This document shows positions 22,342 to 33,179 of a stretch of 64,000 nt of DNA, piece by piece. The notes under the pieces were generated by a model. That model made no database searches. It was not told the origin of the DNA and was given only the letters and a program-made list of their open reading frames with translations. The stretch lies in NCBI GenBank assembly GCA_001939145.1, contig LSRX01000533.1, positions 310,905 through 374,904 on the forward strand, read 5' to 3'. The position numbers were made by a program, and so were the translations under genes. Origin of the DNA: Symbiodinium microadriaticum (taxonomy: Eukaryota; Sar; Dinophyceae; Suessiales; Symbiodiniaceae). Each line of letters starts with the position of its first letter. The stretch's first letter is position 1.

Positions 22342-22638
22342 CTGAACCTCCTCTCTTGAGAAAGCAGTCATGGTAGCAACCTTCCGGTTCCACTCCACCA
22401 CCTCCCAAAACGCAGCTCTGGCACTCTAACTGGACACATGTTCGCGGGTGCTTTGGAGGTCATGCCCAGCCTTGCCCTCCACATCGATCTCGAAGATGGG
22501 AGCATTGGCAGTGTTAAGTAAGCGTTTCAAGTCGTCTGCAACCTGTACCAACACGCCCCACAAATTCGTGCTGCATGATCAGACCGCCCATCCCACCTGC
22601 TGTGCCCCAACCATTGCTCTGCCCAGCTCAGTGATGTC
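22342..22638 (-). CDS. PAS/PAC-domain gene fragment C
   Basis: Three short exons read in order. Exon 22638-22612 gives DITELGRAM, a PAC end preceded by GCAG. Exon 22542-22471 gives VADDLKRLLNTANAPIFEID, the start of a PAS fold, and ends with a GC donor. Exon 22401-~22342 gives VVEWNRKVATMTAFSREEV, the PAS helix. PAS domains are small sensor modules; tandem PAS-PAC units of this type are common in dinoflagellate signalling proteins. The PAS fold is not completed before the XPD ATG at 21882. This is therefore either the truncated end of a gene or part of a longer gene continuing elsewhere. Related fragments lie at 42.7 and 47.9-52.1 kb. Confidence 0.75.
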
Positions 22639-22699
22639 CTGCCGCACATCGGATAAGCTTCATCTCACATGTTTTCAGTTCATGTCATGGGTCTAAAGT

Positions 22700-25600
22700 G
22701 GACCGCTGCGCTCTTCTGCACGACGCCTGCAAAATTCTGCAAACTACAAGAAAGACGGCTGGGCCACCTGGGAATGCTCAGTCAGACGCAAGCATGGCTT
22801 AGCTTCAAAGATGCCTGCTAGAGTGCGACTGAGGGCAGTACTTGCTGTGCTGTGTACTAGAATCACTAGAAGTTACTAGAAACTCCTACCAGAGTCACCA
22901 GGCCGACTGTCCTGACCGACAAAAACGGCTCCGCTGATGTCACCGTTCGCAGCCCGTCGCGGGGTGGCATTCAGCAGGAGCTCCAGGTGCTCCCCAGACT
23001 GGCAGAAGGAGCAGGATGCAGGCTTTATGTGACCAAAGGCAACTCGTAAGCCTCACGTTACCTGGCATGCAACGACACTGGTGTTCCAGGACCGCGGGCC
23101 CCAATCCGATGTGGAGCGCAGAGATTGCAGGCAAGGCTTCCGGACTAAGTCGGACCTTGCTGACCAGGACGAACTTAAAACTGGCCGTCTCTTCGCCTTG
23201 AAGTGCCTGCAACGAGGCAAGAGGAGAGTTGAGCCTTGCCACCGGAGCACAGCTTTGGCGGCGCAGTTTCACCGCTGCACCTTCTCCAGCACGGTGCGCA
23301 CCCGGTCCTGGAAGTCGACCCGGATGAACTCCTCTTGGCTTCGGTCAACGCTTTAGAATGATACGTTTCCTGACACAGGTCGCAAGCATCAGTCAGCTAC
23401 AACATACATTCAAAGACTGCTTTTTCTCACTTGCACAGCGCACCTTTGGCACTTACACGGCGATCTCCATTAGATCCTCTTGGATGCTCCAGCCGCTTCA
23501 GGCACAGGTCGCTTAGTCTCTAGCGGACTCCAGAGTCGCTCAGCTACTCAGAGGCCGTGGTGGAATTTCTCGGCTCTTTTTTGCCTCAATGGAACGTACC
23601 ATCGCGGGTCTGCAAGCTGGCGTTCGAGGGTGGTAGACAGATGCTACAACAGACAGGTCGGCGATTCGCTTTCCCAACACAGGCGTCCTTTCAGGATCCT
23701 ATCCGGCTTCTGCAGCATTTGCGCAGACAGGCAGTGTCGCCAGCTTGTGACAACTGAACATTTGTCTGTCCAAAGAACTCCACCTCCCATCTTGGAACAG
23801 ACCGCGATCAGCACAGTGGAAAACTAGCAGCAGAACCTCGGCTGATCCGAACAGCCCCTCACCCGAACAGCCCCTCACCCCTTCGGACAGCCAGCGACAA
23901 AATGCTTTGGACTCGATGCAGGAATCTCTCTCTCTGCGAATGAGGAAAGTGATGCGCGGAGGTGAAATAACCATGCGGAGGATCCGACGGGAGACGAAAT
24001 GCACCTCCTCCTTCAGCTACGTGCCACAGGCTAGCCGGCAAGTCGAACGAAGACTCACGGAACGAAAAAGCTTGCTGCACATCCTCCGCACACAAACACA
24101 GAACAGAGCGGAATAAGTAATGCAAAAGCGCATGCAAGCCGCCAAGGTTTCGATGAAGGTGAAGCTTTGGCCTTCCGACGGTTTGCGTGAAAGGCATAGT
24201 CCTTGGCACCACTGGTCATCACTGCTCGTCTGATGTTGAAACAAAAGCAGCAGCACTTCAGCCAAGCGTCGCCACATGACTCCGCCCAAAGAAAGGAGCC
24301 ATCCTGCTGTCCTGCAGCTAAGGGCAGCACATATCAGCACATCCATGCGAGTGAATGAAATGACGCTGGCATTCAGACGAGTCTTTCGGACTCCTTCGGG
24401 GGACATGGCCCGGTGCAGATCGCCACCTGGAAGTGGAGGACATGCCAGTCTTGACCACGAATCTCCGCCATCATGTTGATGGACCGATGGCACTAGCAAA
24501 CCCACGAAAGACTCGTGGAGTCACGGTTCATCTCGCGGCCCCGCTGCTGCCCTTCTGAGGCCGGCGGCTGAGATCTTTGCTGGCTCGAAGCGCCTCGGGC
24601 GAAACCTGAGCCGCAGACGCCCGCTCTGCCAGATCCCCGACGCCTTTCAACCCTTGCCTTGTGGTGGAATTGTTTTGTCAGTTCTTCGTCTTCTGCCTCT
24701 CACGCGTGGTTTTTGAACATTCGGCTTGCTTTCGCCAATGCAGATTCCTCCAGTTTTGCGCAGATCTTGTGTGGGCGCATGGCATGGAATTGACGGCGGC
24801 CCTGCAGCTTCAGAAGACTGAGACTGCGGCCGTCAAGCTGTTCTGGCTGCCTAAGCTCCCACTTCGGTCCACCTTGCAGTGAGGGATGTGCGCACTACAG
24901 AATCCGCCCAGGAAAAGTCTTTCCTCTCCAGATATGGAGGTTTATGCAAGCCTTCCCATGGTTCGGCCTGTCACCAAGGATCCGGCCGAGTCAGATTTTG
25001 ACGCCATCTCCTGGATTGGGCTGATCGTGGTCGGCCTTCCCTTGGCTTAAGAAATCGTCGCAGCTGACACCACTGAAGGAAAAAAGGAAGGTGCCTCTTC
25101 TTCGTCGAGACATGCTCCAAGACGCGAAACAGGCTGAGGACAAGATAGGACAAGTACTGAGTACAGACTGCTGCTCTTACTGACAGTGGTCCTGACGACG
25201 AATTGGACAACATTGCTCGTCCAAACCTAGCTCGGAGCCTCAGACTATTTCGGCCGAAGGTCTCAATCACTACTGATACAGACTCGTACTGAGGCACTGC
25301 GCCAGAGAACGAGAAGTCCTCCGAGACAGTGAAGACTGGGGAAGACAACGTCCGAATGCCACATGCGGGCCCAGGGTGAGACTGTGGACTAAATAACTGA
25401 TCTGAGGATATCCTCTCGCATGCTTGGCCGGCCAAAGGAAACGCTAATATTCTAAGAACCCAAAGACCACAGTACGAGTGCCAACAAGGAAAACCCCTGA
25501 CAGCTGACAGCCCAGAGATATTACACACAGGAGACAAGAACAAAGATCTGGGCTGCGCAACCGGCGCGCCACCCAGAATCTCTTTCCCAAATCCAAACAG

Positions 25601-27800
25601 CTTTGTGACATGGGCATGCTGCGGCCAAAGAGCTGAACCACTCATCCCAAGCCGCGTGCGGGCGACCGGCGTATCGAGCGGAGATCGGAAATCGGCAGTC
25701 ACTGTTGACCTGCATGCATTTGGATGCATGCATGCCTCGCATACAGCAGCGGGAAAGGATGAGGAACGTGGGTTTTCTGTGTTGCAAGATTCCTCGACAG
25801 GTTTAAAGAGTCGAGCTGACCTGCGTGGCCAGGAAAGCTCGCAAAAACCTGTCCCACGATTTGAGTAGATACAACATCCTGGTGCCTTCACTGTACCAGA
25901 CGCACTGGAACGTTTCGAGACCGCAACTGTCCGGGGCACTTGGCTGTCCCTGGCACCCAGCATTGTAATAACTGCTTTTGTACAAAGTTTTAGGATCTAG
26001 GATCTAGTTAAACTCGCACAGATGTGCTTGTTTAGCATTCGGTTGATGGTTTATCTGTGTTGCATATCACGTGGCATGGTTTGCCAGTGCGGCGACGCCC
26101 CGCTGCGAAGCAGGTGCTTGACGTCCTGCCGGAACGCCTCTCAGAGTGTCGCCGGCTCTCACGGACACGTGCGAGCTTCTTGGGCCGCCTCGAACTCGGC
26201 ATCCCGGCGTGCCAACATGCCGCGCATTTCTCGTAGCTCATCAAGAAGCTGGTCCTGCCTGAGCTAGTTGACACACAGTTTCGAACGGTTTGCAAGACTC
26301 TATCCCACGTCCAGCTGCTTGTGCAAGAAGCTCTGAAGATCTCCATGCGGCATGGTGTGCTCCAGCTTCCATCTATGAGGAGGTGCTTCGCAGCGCGCCT
26401 ACCGAGGCATGCAGCCGAGCCCAAAACCAAGTCTGTCTCGGACGCCCCTCGAGCATGTTGAACTGAAGTGTAAGGGCAAATTCAGAGATCCACTGCTCGA
26501 GGTGACGTAGAACCCACAAACTCCAACAGAGACACAGTGCAAACTGTACCGTGACCAGGTGCCTGGCAAGCCAGAGCCTGTGCAGCAATGCTTCCACGTG
26601 GGCGTGGCAGGGATGCCTTTCCATGGTCCGAGCTTTTTCTGGAGAATCGGTTGCTCAGCACACTTTGGGTAGGAATTGTGTCACGCTGCCGGCATTTTGG
26701 TGGCCAACAGATGCGCGACGGGCAATCTTGCATTGCTTAAAATTTGCTGTAAACTGTCGGCTAAGGCCACGATAGCACCTTCACAGACTGAGGCACTATG
26801 AGTCAGCTAAACTGAACGAAATTCCGACAATGATTCAGGTATACGAGTGAGCAGTGGACACCAGCGTCTGCATCATAGCTTTCTCAGTGGACTGTGCGTG
26901 TCAGCACAGAGGCAAGGGATCTTCGAGAACATCGGGCAAGTTCTCATCAAGAGCGACTCCACGGCTTCGACGGCTTCCTCTGGCTTTTCAGCCAAGCGAA
27001 AAGAGCGTCACAAACTCCCAAGCTGGAGTGGGGTGGGGCGGGAGGTGGCGGAAGTTAGGAAGCTCACAGCCGCAAAGGCCACGCTCGCAAACCCACGCCA
27101 GCCACATGTCGTAATCCATCAAGGAGACTCACGCACAGAGACACACCTGCCCGCAAGACTTTGGTCAACTGGTTGAACTGTGCACTCAGGCACGGTCACA
27201 TCGTTGTCAACGACTAGGCCCATTCTGGCAGGTCCGCATGAGGGTCTAGAGAGACAGAAAGCACTCACTGCAACAGGCTGCAACACCCAGGACATCACTC
27301 CTGTAGTCTTTTGCCTCCCACCTAGCTGGGAAGGCAAGAAGGCTCTCGGCATCCATTAACATCTGAACCGACGCAATCGATGCTTTGCTACCTGCACATG
27401 TCCCCATTCCCGAAATCAACCACATCCACACCCTGTATCCAAAGCAAGCCACGCAAGCTTCTTCACGGAGATCTGGCTGGCTCTCCAAGCTGCACCTCAA
27501 CACGCTTGTTACGAGTCTGATTGAACTCAATAGCTCTCTCTGAGGCCGCATCCTGGCGTGCATGCTGCCTCGCTGAGGCGGAGCCTGAGTCTGATAGCAT
27601 GTGATGCTATCCGGCGACGGCATCGTCTGCTTGCCCCCTATTGAAGCCTCGCCCCAATCTCTGTGCTCTGGAAAGCTGCAGCTCCTTAGGGCCGCTTGGA
27701 TTAAGGGTCGAGGCTGAGGCGCGAGGCCTTGCTGCGACATGGTTCTGAGCCTGAAAAAGATGCGAACCGATGCTTTGGGAAGTGAAAAGACCCGCGGGCC
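22700..27800. other. Region without a confidently recognised gene
   Basis: It includes a 330-codon open frame on the minus strand (25963-24971) with no domain and mixed composition, which I do not trust. Exon-like patches such as 26996-26920 (EKPEEAVEAVESLL) have no family match. Much of it may be intron of a large PAS gene. Confidence 0.4.
26159..26254 (-). CDS. Candidate terminal exon, coiled coil
   Basis: After a GGCAG acceptor the frame reads QLLDELREMRGMLARRDAEF and then stops (TGA at 26161-26159). The sequence is helical and charged, with heptad-like leucines. It is too short to assign to a gene. Confidence 0.3.
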   Translation of the reverse strand, partial: DQLLDELREMRGMLARRDAEFEAAQEARTCP

Positions 27801-27814
27801 ATTAAGCGAGGCCG

Positions 27815-29882
27815 CTAGGAGCAGCCGTGCCTCGTTGACATCTCAAGAGCAAGTGGCACAGCCCGTTGGCCATTTTCTCGAAGGTTCCGTCGTCTGTTCA
27901 GCGACAGTGCGCCAATGAAGACAGCACTGCTCACCAATATTCCAATTGCAAGGCCAGCACTGAAGGACCAGGCATCGAAACTAGATGGCTGAGGGGGCCG
28001 GCCGTGTAGCCGCAGTGGCCGCGCCATGAACCAGGAGCTCTTACCCTCTAAAGACTCGTCGTAGACATACCGTATGATGGGCCATCCGTTTGAACTGCGC
28101 ATCTCTGCGGCAGATTGAATGAATTCAGCCGTGTTGTCCCATCCTTTCATTCCCAACACAAGCTCGGCGCCTGAACCGCAGCCTTCCGAGTACATCGGAA
28201 AGTCGTGCCACATTCCATGGAAAATATCGACCACAATGGTTGCGCCACTTGCCGCAGCTTTTTGAGCCAAGATGACGCTGTCTCCCAGCAATGTTTCCTC
28301 GGAGCCCACCAAGAAGTGCAGAGGAGGCACCGAAGCGAGTATCTCTGGGCTTGCATATATTGGTGATGCAATTGGGTCCAACAGCATCTGCTTATGTCCT
28401 CCAACATATTGCAAGGCCACCTCGCGGAACTCTTCCATGTTTCTTGCTGGCGGACTCCTGAACAGTATGTCACCTTGGTGACCTAGAGCTTTGCCCAAGC
28501 TTGAGTTGAAGATCCTCGAGTACGCATTGGTGAAGTATTCCGGTGTGTCACACATCCTCACAGCGCCGGGTTTTGGTCGATACAACAACGGCAGCATAGC
28601 ATCCCTGATTGAGACCTAACCAACAGATTAACGGCTTGCTACCGCAGTCCTCGAAGGGTCCAGTATCACGAAAGGTCTGAAAGGATCATGACTAGACATC
28701 GGCAAATTACCGTACTTCTACACAGCTGGGGGTTGCACAGAAACCATTCGGAGACAAGACCGCCGAAAGGCACGAGGCTCCTGCATTCCGAATGCATCCC
28801 TGCACATACGGTATGTGTTTCCGTGGGCGGGCAAGGAAGTCTAAAGCGAAAGCAAGCGTACAAGCAGACCCGGAAACAAAGCACGTAAAATGGACAAGGG
28901 CCAGCACGCATGCATACCTGTATGCGCCCATAGCTTAGCGTTCACGGATACGTGTGTCAACGTGCACTGCACAGTCGTTGGTGTGTAAGAAACCCGAGCT
29001 AGATATTCTTGAGTGAAGGCTCAAATTAGTCCATGGGCTCCACATAAAGCCGCCGGCAACATTGAGCTTGGGCATGGTGCTGCTCGGGCTCTGCAAATGG
29101 AGGATGAGGCTGATGGCCGTTGTGGCTCCACTGGAGTCTCCACCGACCTGGTAAGGCCCAGGCTGGGCTTGGAAGGCTCGGCTGCCCAACTAAAAAAACC
29201 CTGAAAAATACGAGTACCAGCGAGCAACGAAAAGCTTGGCAAAAGCGTCGGCCCGACAGTTCTCCAGAACTGCAGCAGACCCAAGCCACAGCATCGCTTC
29301 AATAGAAGCTTTGAGCATAGAGTCAAAGTCTCCAACTGGCAGCAACGGAAAGTCGGGCATCATGACGACACATCCTGTTCTCCCAGCCAGTTTCGAACCC
29401 AGCACATGGTATCCGGTCGAGGTCGGTGAGCCATAATACCAACTGCCTCCATGCAAGAAAAGAATGCGGCAAGATTCACAAGTCGCACCGGCCGGAATGG
29501 ACAGGAGGTTATCCCCGCGCAAGCCCGGCTCTGAAACGCAGCCCTTAGCAGCGATACACTCCCAGGACGTGCCCGGTCGACTTATGCTCCTCTGCAGAAC
29601 AGATGGGTCGCTGATCTGATCGAGGCAACAGCTTCCATTCTCCAAAAGCTGCGCACGGCAAAACTCCAAAGACATCTGACCGGGCAACCAGTTTAACACG
29701 CCATTAACACGCCATGAGGCCAAGGAGAGGGCTTCCTCCCGGCAGCACCATGGCGAGCAGTCTGTTTTCACACGAATGTGTCGGAAAGTAGCCACAGCAG
29801 GCAGCGAAAGAGACTTGTGATCCTGATCACACGCAATGCACCTAACTACAAGTACCAGCAGACTGCCAACCCACCAGCGCAC
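27815..29882 (-). CDS. Membrane-anchored alpha/beta hydrolase (hormone-sensitive-lipase family)
   Basis: Likely an esterase/lipase. The first exon block (29882-~29250) starts with a hydrophobic leader (WWVGSLLVLVVRC) and contains the oxyanion motif HGGSWYYGSP. Exon 29147-~29028 has the nucleophile elbow GGDSSGATTA (Ser in GDSSG) and the NVAGGFMWSPWTNL strand. Exon ~28557-27815 carries CDTPEYFTNAYS, the acid residue in LDPIASPIY, the strand FLVGSEETLLGDSV and the catalytic His in FHGMWHDF. A TM segment then follows (AGLAIGILVSSAVFIGALSL) with a basic RRR stop-transfer. The full Ser-Asp-His set is present, so the enzyme looks intact. A signal sequence plus a C-terminal anchor predicts a luminal or surface enzyme. 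The start is unresolved because 29882 opens with GTG. Confidence 0.78.
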
Positions 29883-29899
29883 CGTGCACGTGACATTCT

Positions 29900-31150
29900 A
29901 GGACTGCCAAGGTAAAAATTGCCAGAAATGGAATGCTCTTGCCAGCGCAACCGGCTGTTCGATAGCGAAAGCGGCGAAAGCGCAAGTCTGAGCCAAGAGG
30001 CTTCCGACTGGCGCGGCGGCAGCCGGGGGGGAAGTCCATGCTGCTCTCGATGCAAGGCATCCTTGCGAGGATGCGCAGCAAAACCCCGGGCAGCTCAGGC
30101 ATCAGTCGTTACTCTGTGCCCAGCGGTGCCTGGTAGGACCAGAGAAGAGCGCGGCTGGCATCACCCACTGCATCAAAGGCCTCCAGAAAAGCTGCAAACC
30201 CGGTCCCGACAAAAACTCATGCACTGGCACGGTTCGCGACTAAGTGGGGAACTACAAGGCTTGCTGGCGGGTGGCAGCTTGGGCGGGATGTTACGCTTGG
30301 CCCACGGGGAAACTGTTCGGCAAAGACGGCTATGGACGGTGGCAGCATTACTCTTCACGAGTGCTGTGCAGGAGAGCTGTTGCTGGCGCATCCGGCCCTC
30401 GGTTGATGACGAAAGCCATCAAAGCTGATCTTGCGGGAGAGACGCAGGCGTATCTGGCACAGTGTGCCAGCCGGCTGATGTCCGTGCAACCATGATCAGG
30501 TCATCACCTGGACTGGCATCTTTACAAGGCTCTCTGGCACCAAAACAGGCAAAGCGGAAGTGGCGGCAAACTATAGTACTTGCTGGCCAGGGCTCGGCGC
30601 AAGCTTCGATCGAAGCAGGCAAATCACAGCACGCCAGGTCAGCTAGCAAGTCTGATGTGCTTGAGGCTGAAGCACGGCATCTAATGGCAATGCAACAGAC
30701 TTGCAAAGCTATCCCTGTCAAAACCTTTTGACTTGCTGACCTTGACATACCTCCAGGTTGAACTTCAAAAGTGCACAGGACAGTCCAAGTCCCTGTCACA
30801 GGCCGAAAAAAAATTGCCAAATCCCAACAGCCAGCAGCTCCTCCACAAGAGCTTGGCCCAAAGCCTCCTCCTGGCCAACATCAAGAGCACAAACTTGTTG
30901 ATTTGCACATCTCGTGAACATCACTGTTCGCGAGCACCAGATGGTGGAACTCTCTCGTGCCGACTATGATGTGAATTTTGTACCCCTGGCTTTGCATGCA
31001 CGATGCATGGAAGCCTGAAGTCGTCTCTGGAGGCCTAGCTACGACGGTGAAACCTCTGCATGCAAGCCGCCTTGCGTGCCTTTCATGCTTCCTGAGCATG
31101 GCGATGCAGCCTGCTTGGCTTCTACGTAAGCTGAGTGGAGGCTTGACTGG
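29900..31150. other. No supported gene
   Basis: Mixed open frames on both strands show no domain. Upstream exons of the hydrolase could lie near 30000. Confidence 0.4.
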
Positions 31151-31156
31151 GGGGAT

Positions 31157-31350
31157 TCAGCACTTGAGTGAAACATTCACTTCATTTCCGCGCGTGCAAT
31201 CGATCACCAGGGAAGCGGTCCAGGTGTCTTGCCAGGGCCTGCACAGGAAGCCATCAGCACATTCCCGTGTGCAATCTCTGTTGCTCGCCTTCTCCGTTCC
31301 GCAAGTATAGCCGCAGATGCACCCGATCTCGGGCTCTGAGTCGTCATCTG
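31157..31350 (-). CDS. Cys-rich C-terminal exon (hypothetical)
   Basis: Following a GGGACAG acceptor (about 31352) the frame reads DDDSEPEIGCICGYTCGT and then a further Cys-spaced stretch (CTRECADGFLCRPWQDTW) before a stop at 31157. Seven or more cysteines in about 60 residues suggest a secreted disulphide-rich domain. I recognise no family, and the upstream part of the gene is not resolved. Confidence 0.35.
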
Positions 31351-31619
31351 TCCCAGGTCGGGCCGCTCGGGCAATCGGCACTCGGCCACCCACGCTGGCA
31401 CGCGATCTGTGGAGATCCTTGGGTCGGAAGCAGCAGGCCCAGCTGAGCTTTGTTGAGCACACGCGTCTTTGCAAGCCCAGTGGCCTCTGAAAGGCCGCCG
31501 GGCCCAAAACCACCCAACGCCTTCCACAACATGCAACATGCCATGACTCAGATGCAGGAAGATTGCTGAGAGCAAACCCTCCACAAAAGGGTGGGGACAA
31601 GCTGGCAAGCTGAGGCATT

Positions 31620-32020
31620 TGCTCAACTGAACAGCAGCTTGTGGGAACGAAACCTCTTTTGACTTTTTTATCCGGTTTTTGGAACGTTTGGAAATTGCAC
31701 TTGAGTCAACAAAATCGGGCTCAAACAGAAGTAGCCTGCGAGAGCCACGTGACAGGAAGTTGTCATTGAAAAAGCCCGGGAAATAGAATCCTCAGAGATG
31801 CTGGCGTGCCTTGGACGGGATAAGTTGAGCCTGTCATAAGGAAGTGTTCAGCAGGTAATGCTCTGGCATAGCACATTTGGCATAAAGTCGCAGTAGGTCC
31901 GATTGAATGGGCTGAACACTTCCTATGTTTGCAAGCTCACAAGCCACGACGGCAGACCTAAGCACAAAACATATTAGCTGCCGCAGCCTATGCTGCGCAG
32001 CTCTTTGCAAAGCTGTCGAG
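31620..32020. other. No recognisable gene
   Basis: Spacer between the Cys-rich exon and the 32.0-kb gene; nothing beyond short open frames is seen. Confidence 0.5.
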
Positions 32021-33121
32021 TCACACCCTTTCGGTGTCGATAGCTTCTACGGAACGAGGCTCGTCTGGAAAGCTCTGCTGAACAAGTATGTCGCGCAAAC
32101 CATATGCAAGATTGGAGAAGTCATTCTCCTGCTGGTGTGCCCGTGTCCAGTTCTCATCGGCCATCTGAACCAGAATTGCAGTCTGTGTACAATGGAACTT
32201 GCAACGGGAGATGCATGTGCGAAAGATGAACCTATTGCGCACGGCAGCTGCAAAGGCACTCAAGTCCGACAGATCGACGGTAACTATCTGCCTGCGTCGC
32301 AGCACAGGCATGTTCTCTACCGCAGGGAAAAGGTTGCTGAGCAGATCCACGAGGACTTGCAGAAGCACTGTCAGACCCAGCAAGCCGTTAGCACGTGCAC
32401 AGGATATGCAGTCTGGCAAGAACTGAAGGACAAACGCACGCTCCTGAATTCCGTCCATGAGAAAATGCTCCACAAGAAGCTTCCTTTCCGAAGAGGTGCA
32501 AGCTTGCCACGAATGCCATAATGGGGTCAGCCCCGGGGCATCGCGGACACGGCTCAAACAAGCAAGGCGAACCAATGCCAGTTCCTCTGCCGTGCGGTGC
32601 TGAAGGCCCATAGGGCGAGCACGAGAGATAAGATAACTCCAGTAGATACCCGAGGGCGATTTGTCCAGCAAGTGCTTCAGCAGGTGAATTGCGGAAATAG
32701 CAGCATCAGCATTCCTGGCAATCATAAATCTGGAGCCACGGCCACCCGAGATGCCACTCATGAACCCCAGGAGATAGAAGATGTAAAACCTGAATGTGGT
32801 CGTACTGCGGTGCATGAAGAAGTCTCTCAGCTCGGCAATATTTCCAGGGACATTTTCACCCTGCATCATCTGAGCAAGCTTGAAGACTTCCTGGGCAAGC
32901 ACGGTTTCTTGCAACAGGTCAACCATTGAAGGGTCTCTGCCTTCCAGGCATTCAACTGAAGGCACGACTTTTCGTGCTGAGTCCATGAGATACAAAACAG
33001 CACGGTCTGGATCTCCCTGAGACGCTTGCTGCCGCACAGCTCTGGATTTACCCAAGGCTCTGATGCCAAGAAGTACGAGCACGGCAAACTTTTCACCCTG
33101 CGAGGGTGTCGACCACTTCAC
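32021..33121 (-). CDS. Conserved-looking hypothetical protein, alpha-helical
   Basis: A 366-codon uninterrupted frame has even, globular composition and predicted helices (DPDRAVLYLMDSARKVVPSV, VFKLAQMMQGENVPGN, TFRFYIFYLLGFMSGISGG). A hydrophobic middle stretch (LLGLTVLLQVLVDLLSNLF) resembles a buried helix rather than a TM. The end is SVEAIDTERV and a TGA. It resembles uncharacterised dinoflagellate proteins but no named domain. The nominal start (33121, GTG) is not trustworthy; an upstream exon is likely. It lies immediately 3' of the ion-channel gene on the same strand. Confidence 0.6.
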   Translation of the reverse strand: MKWSTPSQGEKFAVLVLLGIRALGKSRAVRQQASQGDPDRAVLYLMDSARKVVPSVECLEGRDPSMVDLLQETVLAQEVFKLAQMMQGENVPGNIAELRDFFMHRSTTTFRFYIFYLLGFMSGISGGRGSRFMIARNADAAISAIHLLKHLLDKSPSGIYWSYLISRARPMGLQHRTAEELALVRLACLSRVRDAPGLTPLWHSWQACTSSERKLLVEHFLMDGIQERAFVLQFLPDCISCARANGLLGLTVLLQVLVDLLSNLFPAVENMPVLRRRQIVTVDLSDLSAFAAAVRNRFIFRTCISRCKFHCTQTAILVQMADENWTRAHQQENDFSNLAYGLRDILVQQSFPDEPRSVEAIDTERV

Positions 33122-33179
33122 TAGAGCCTGGAGCTGCTCCCACTGCGACCTGAGCTGAGAAGAGGCTACCAGCGGCTAC

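Noticed and set aside
24971..25963. 330-codon open frame on the minus strand
   Set aside because: No domain, no splice context and composition unlike the supported genes; other frames are also open. Probably chance or intron.
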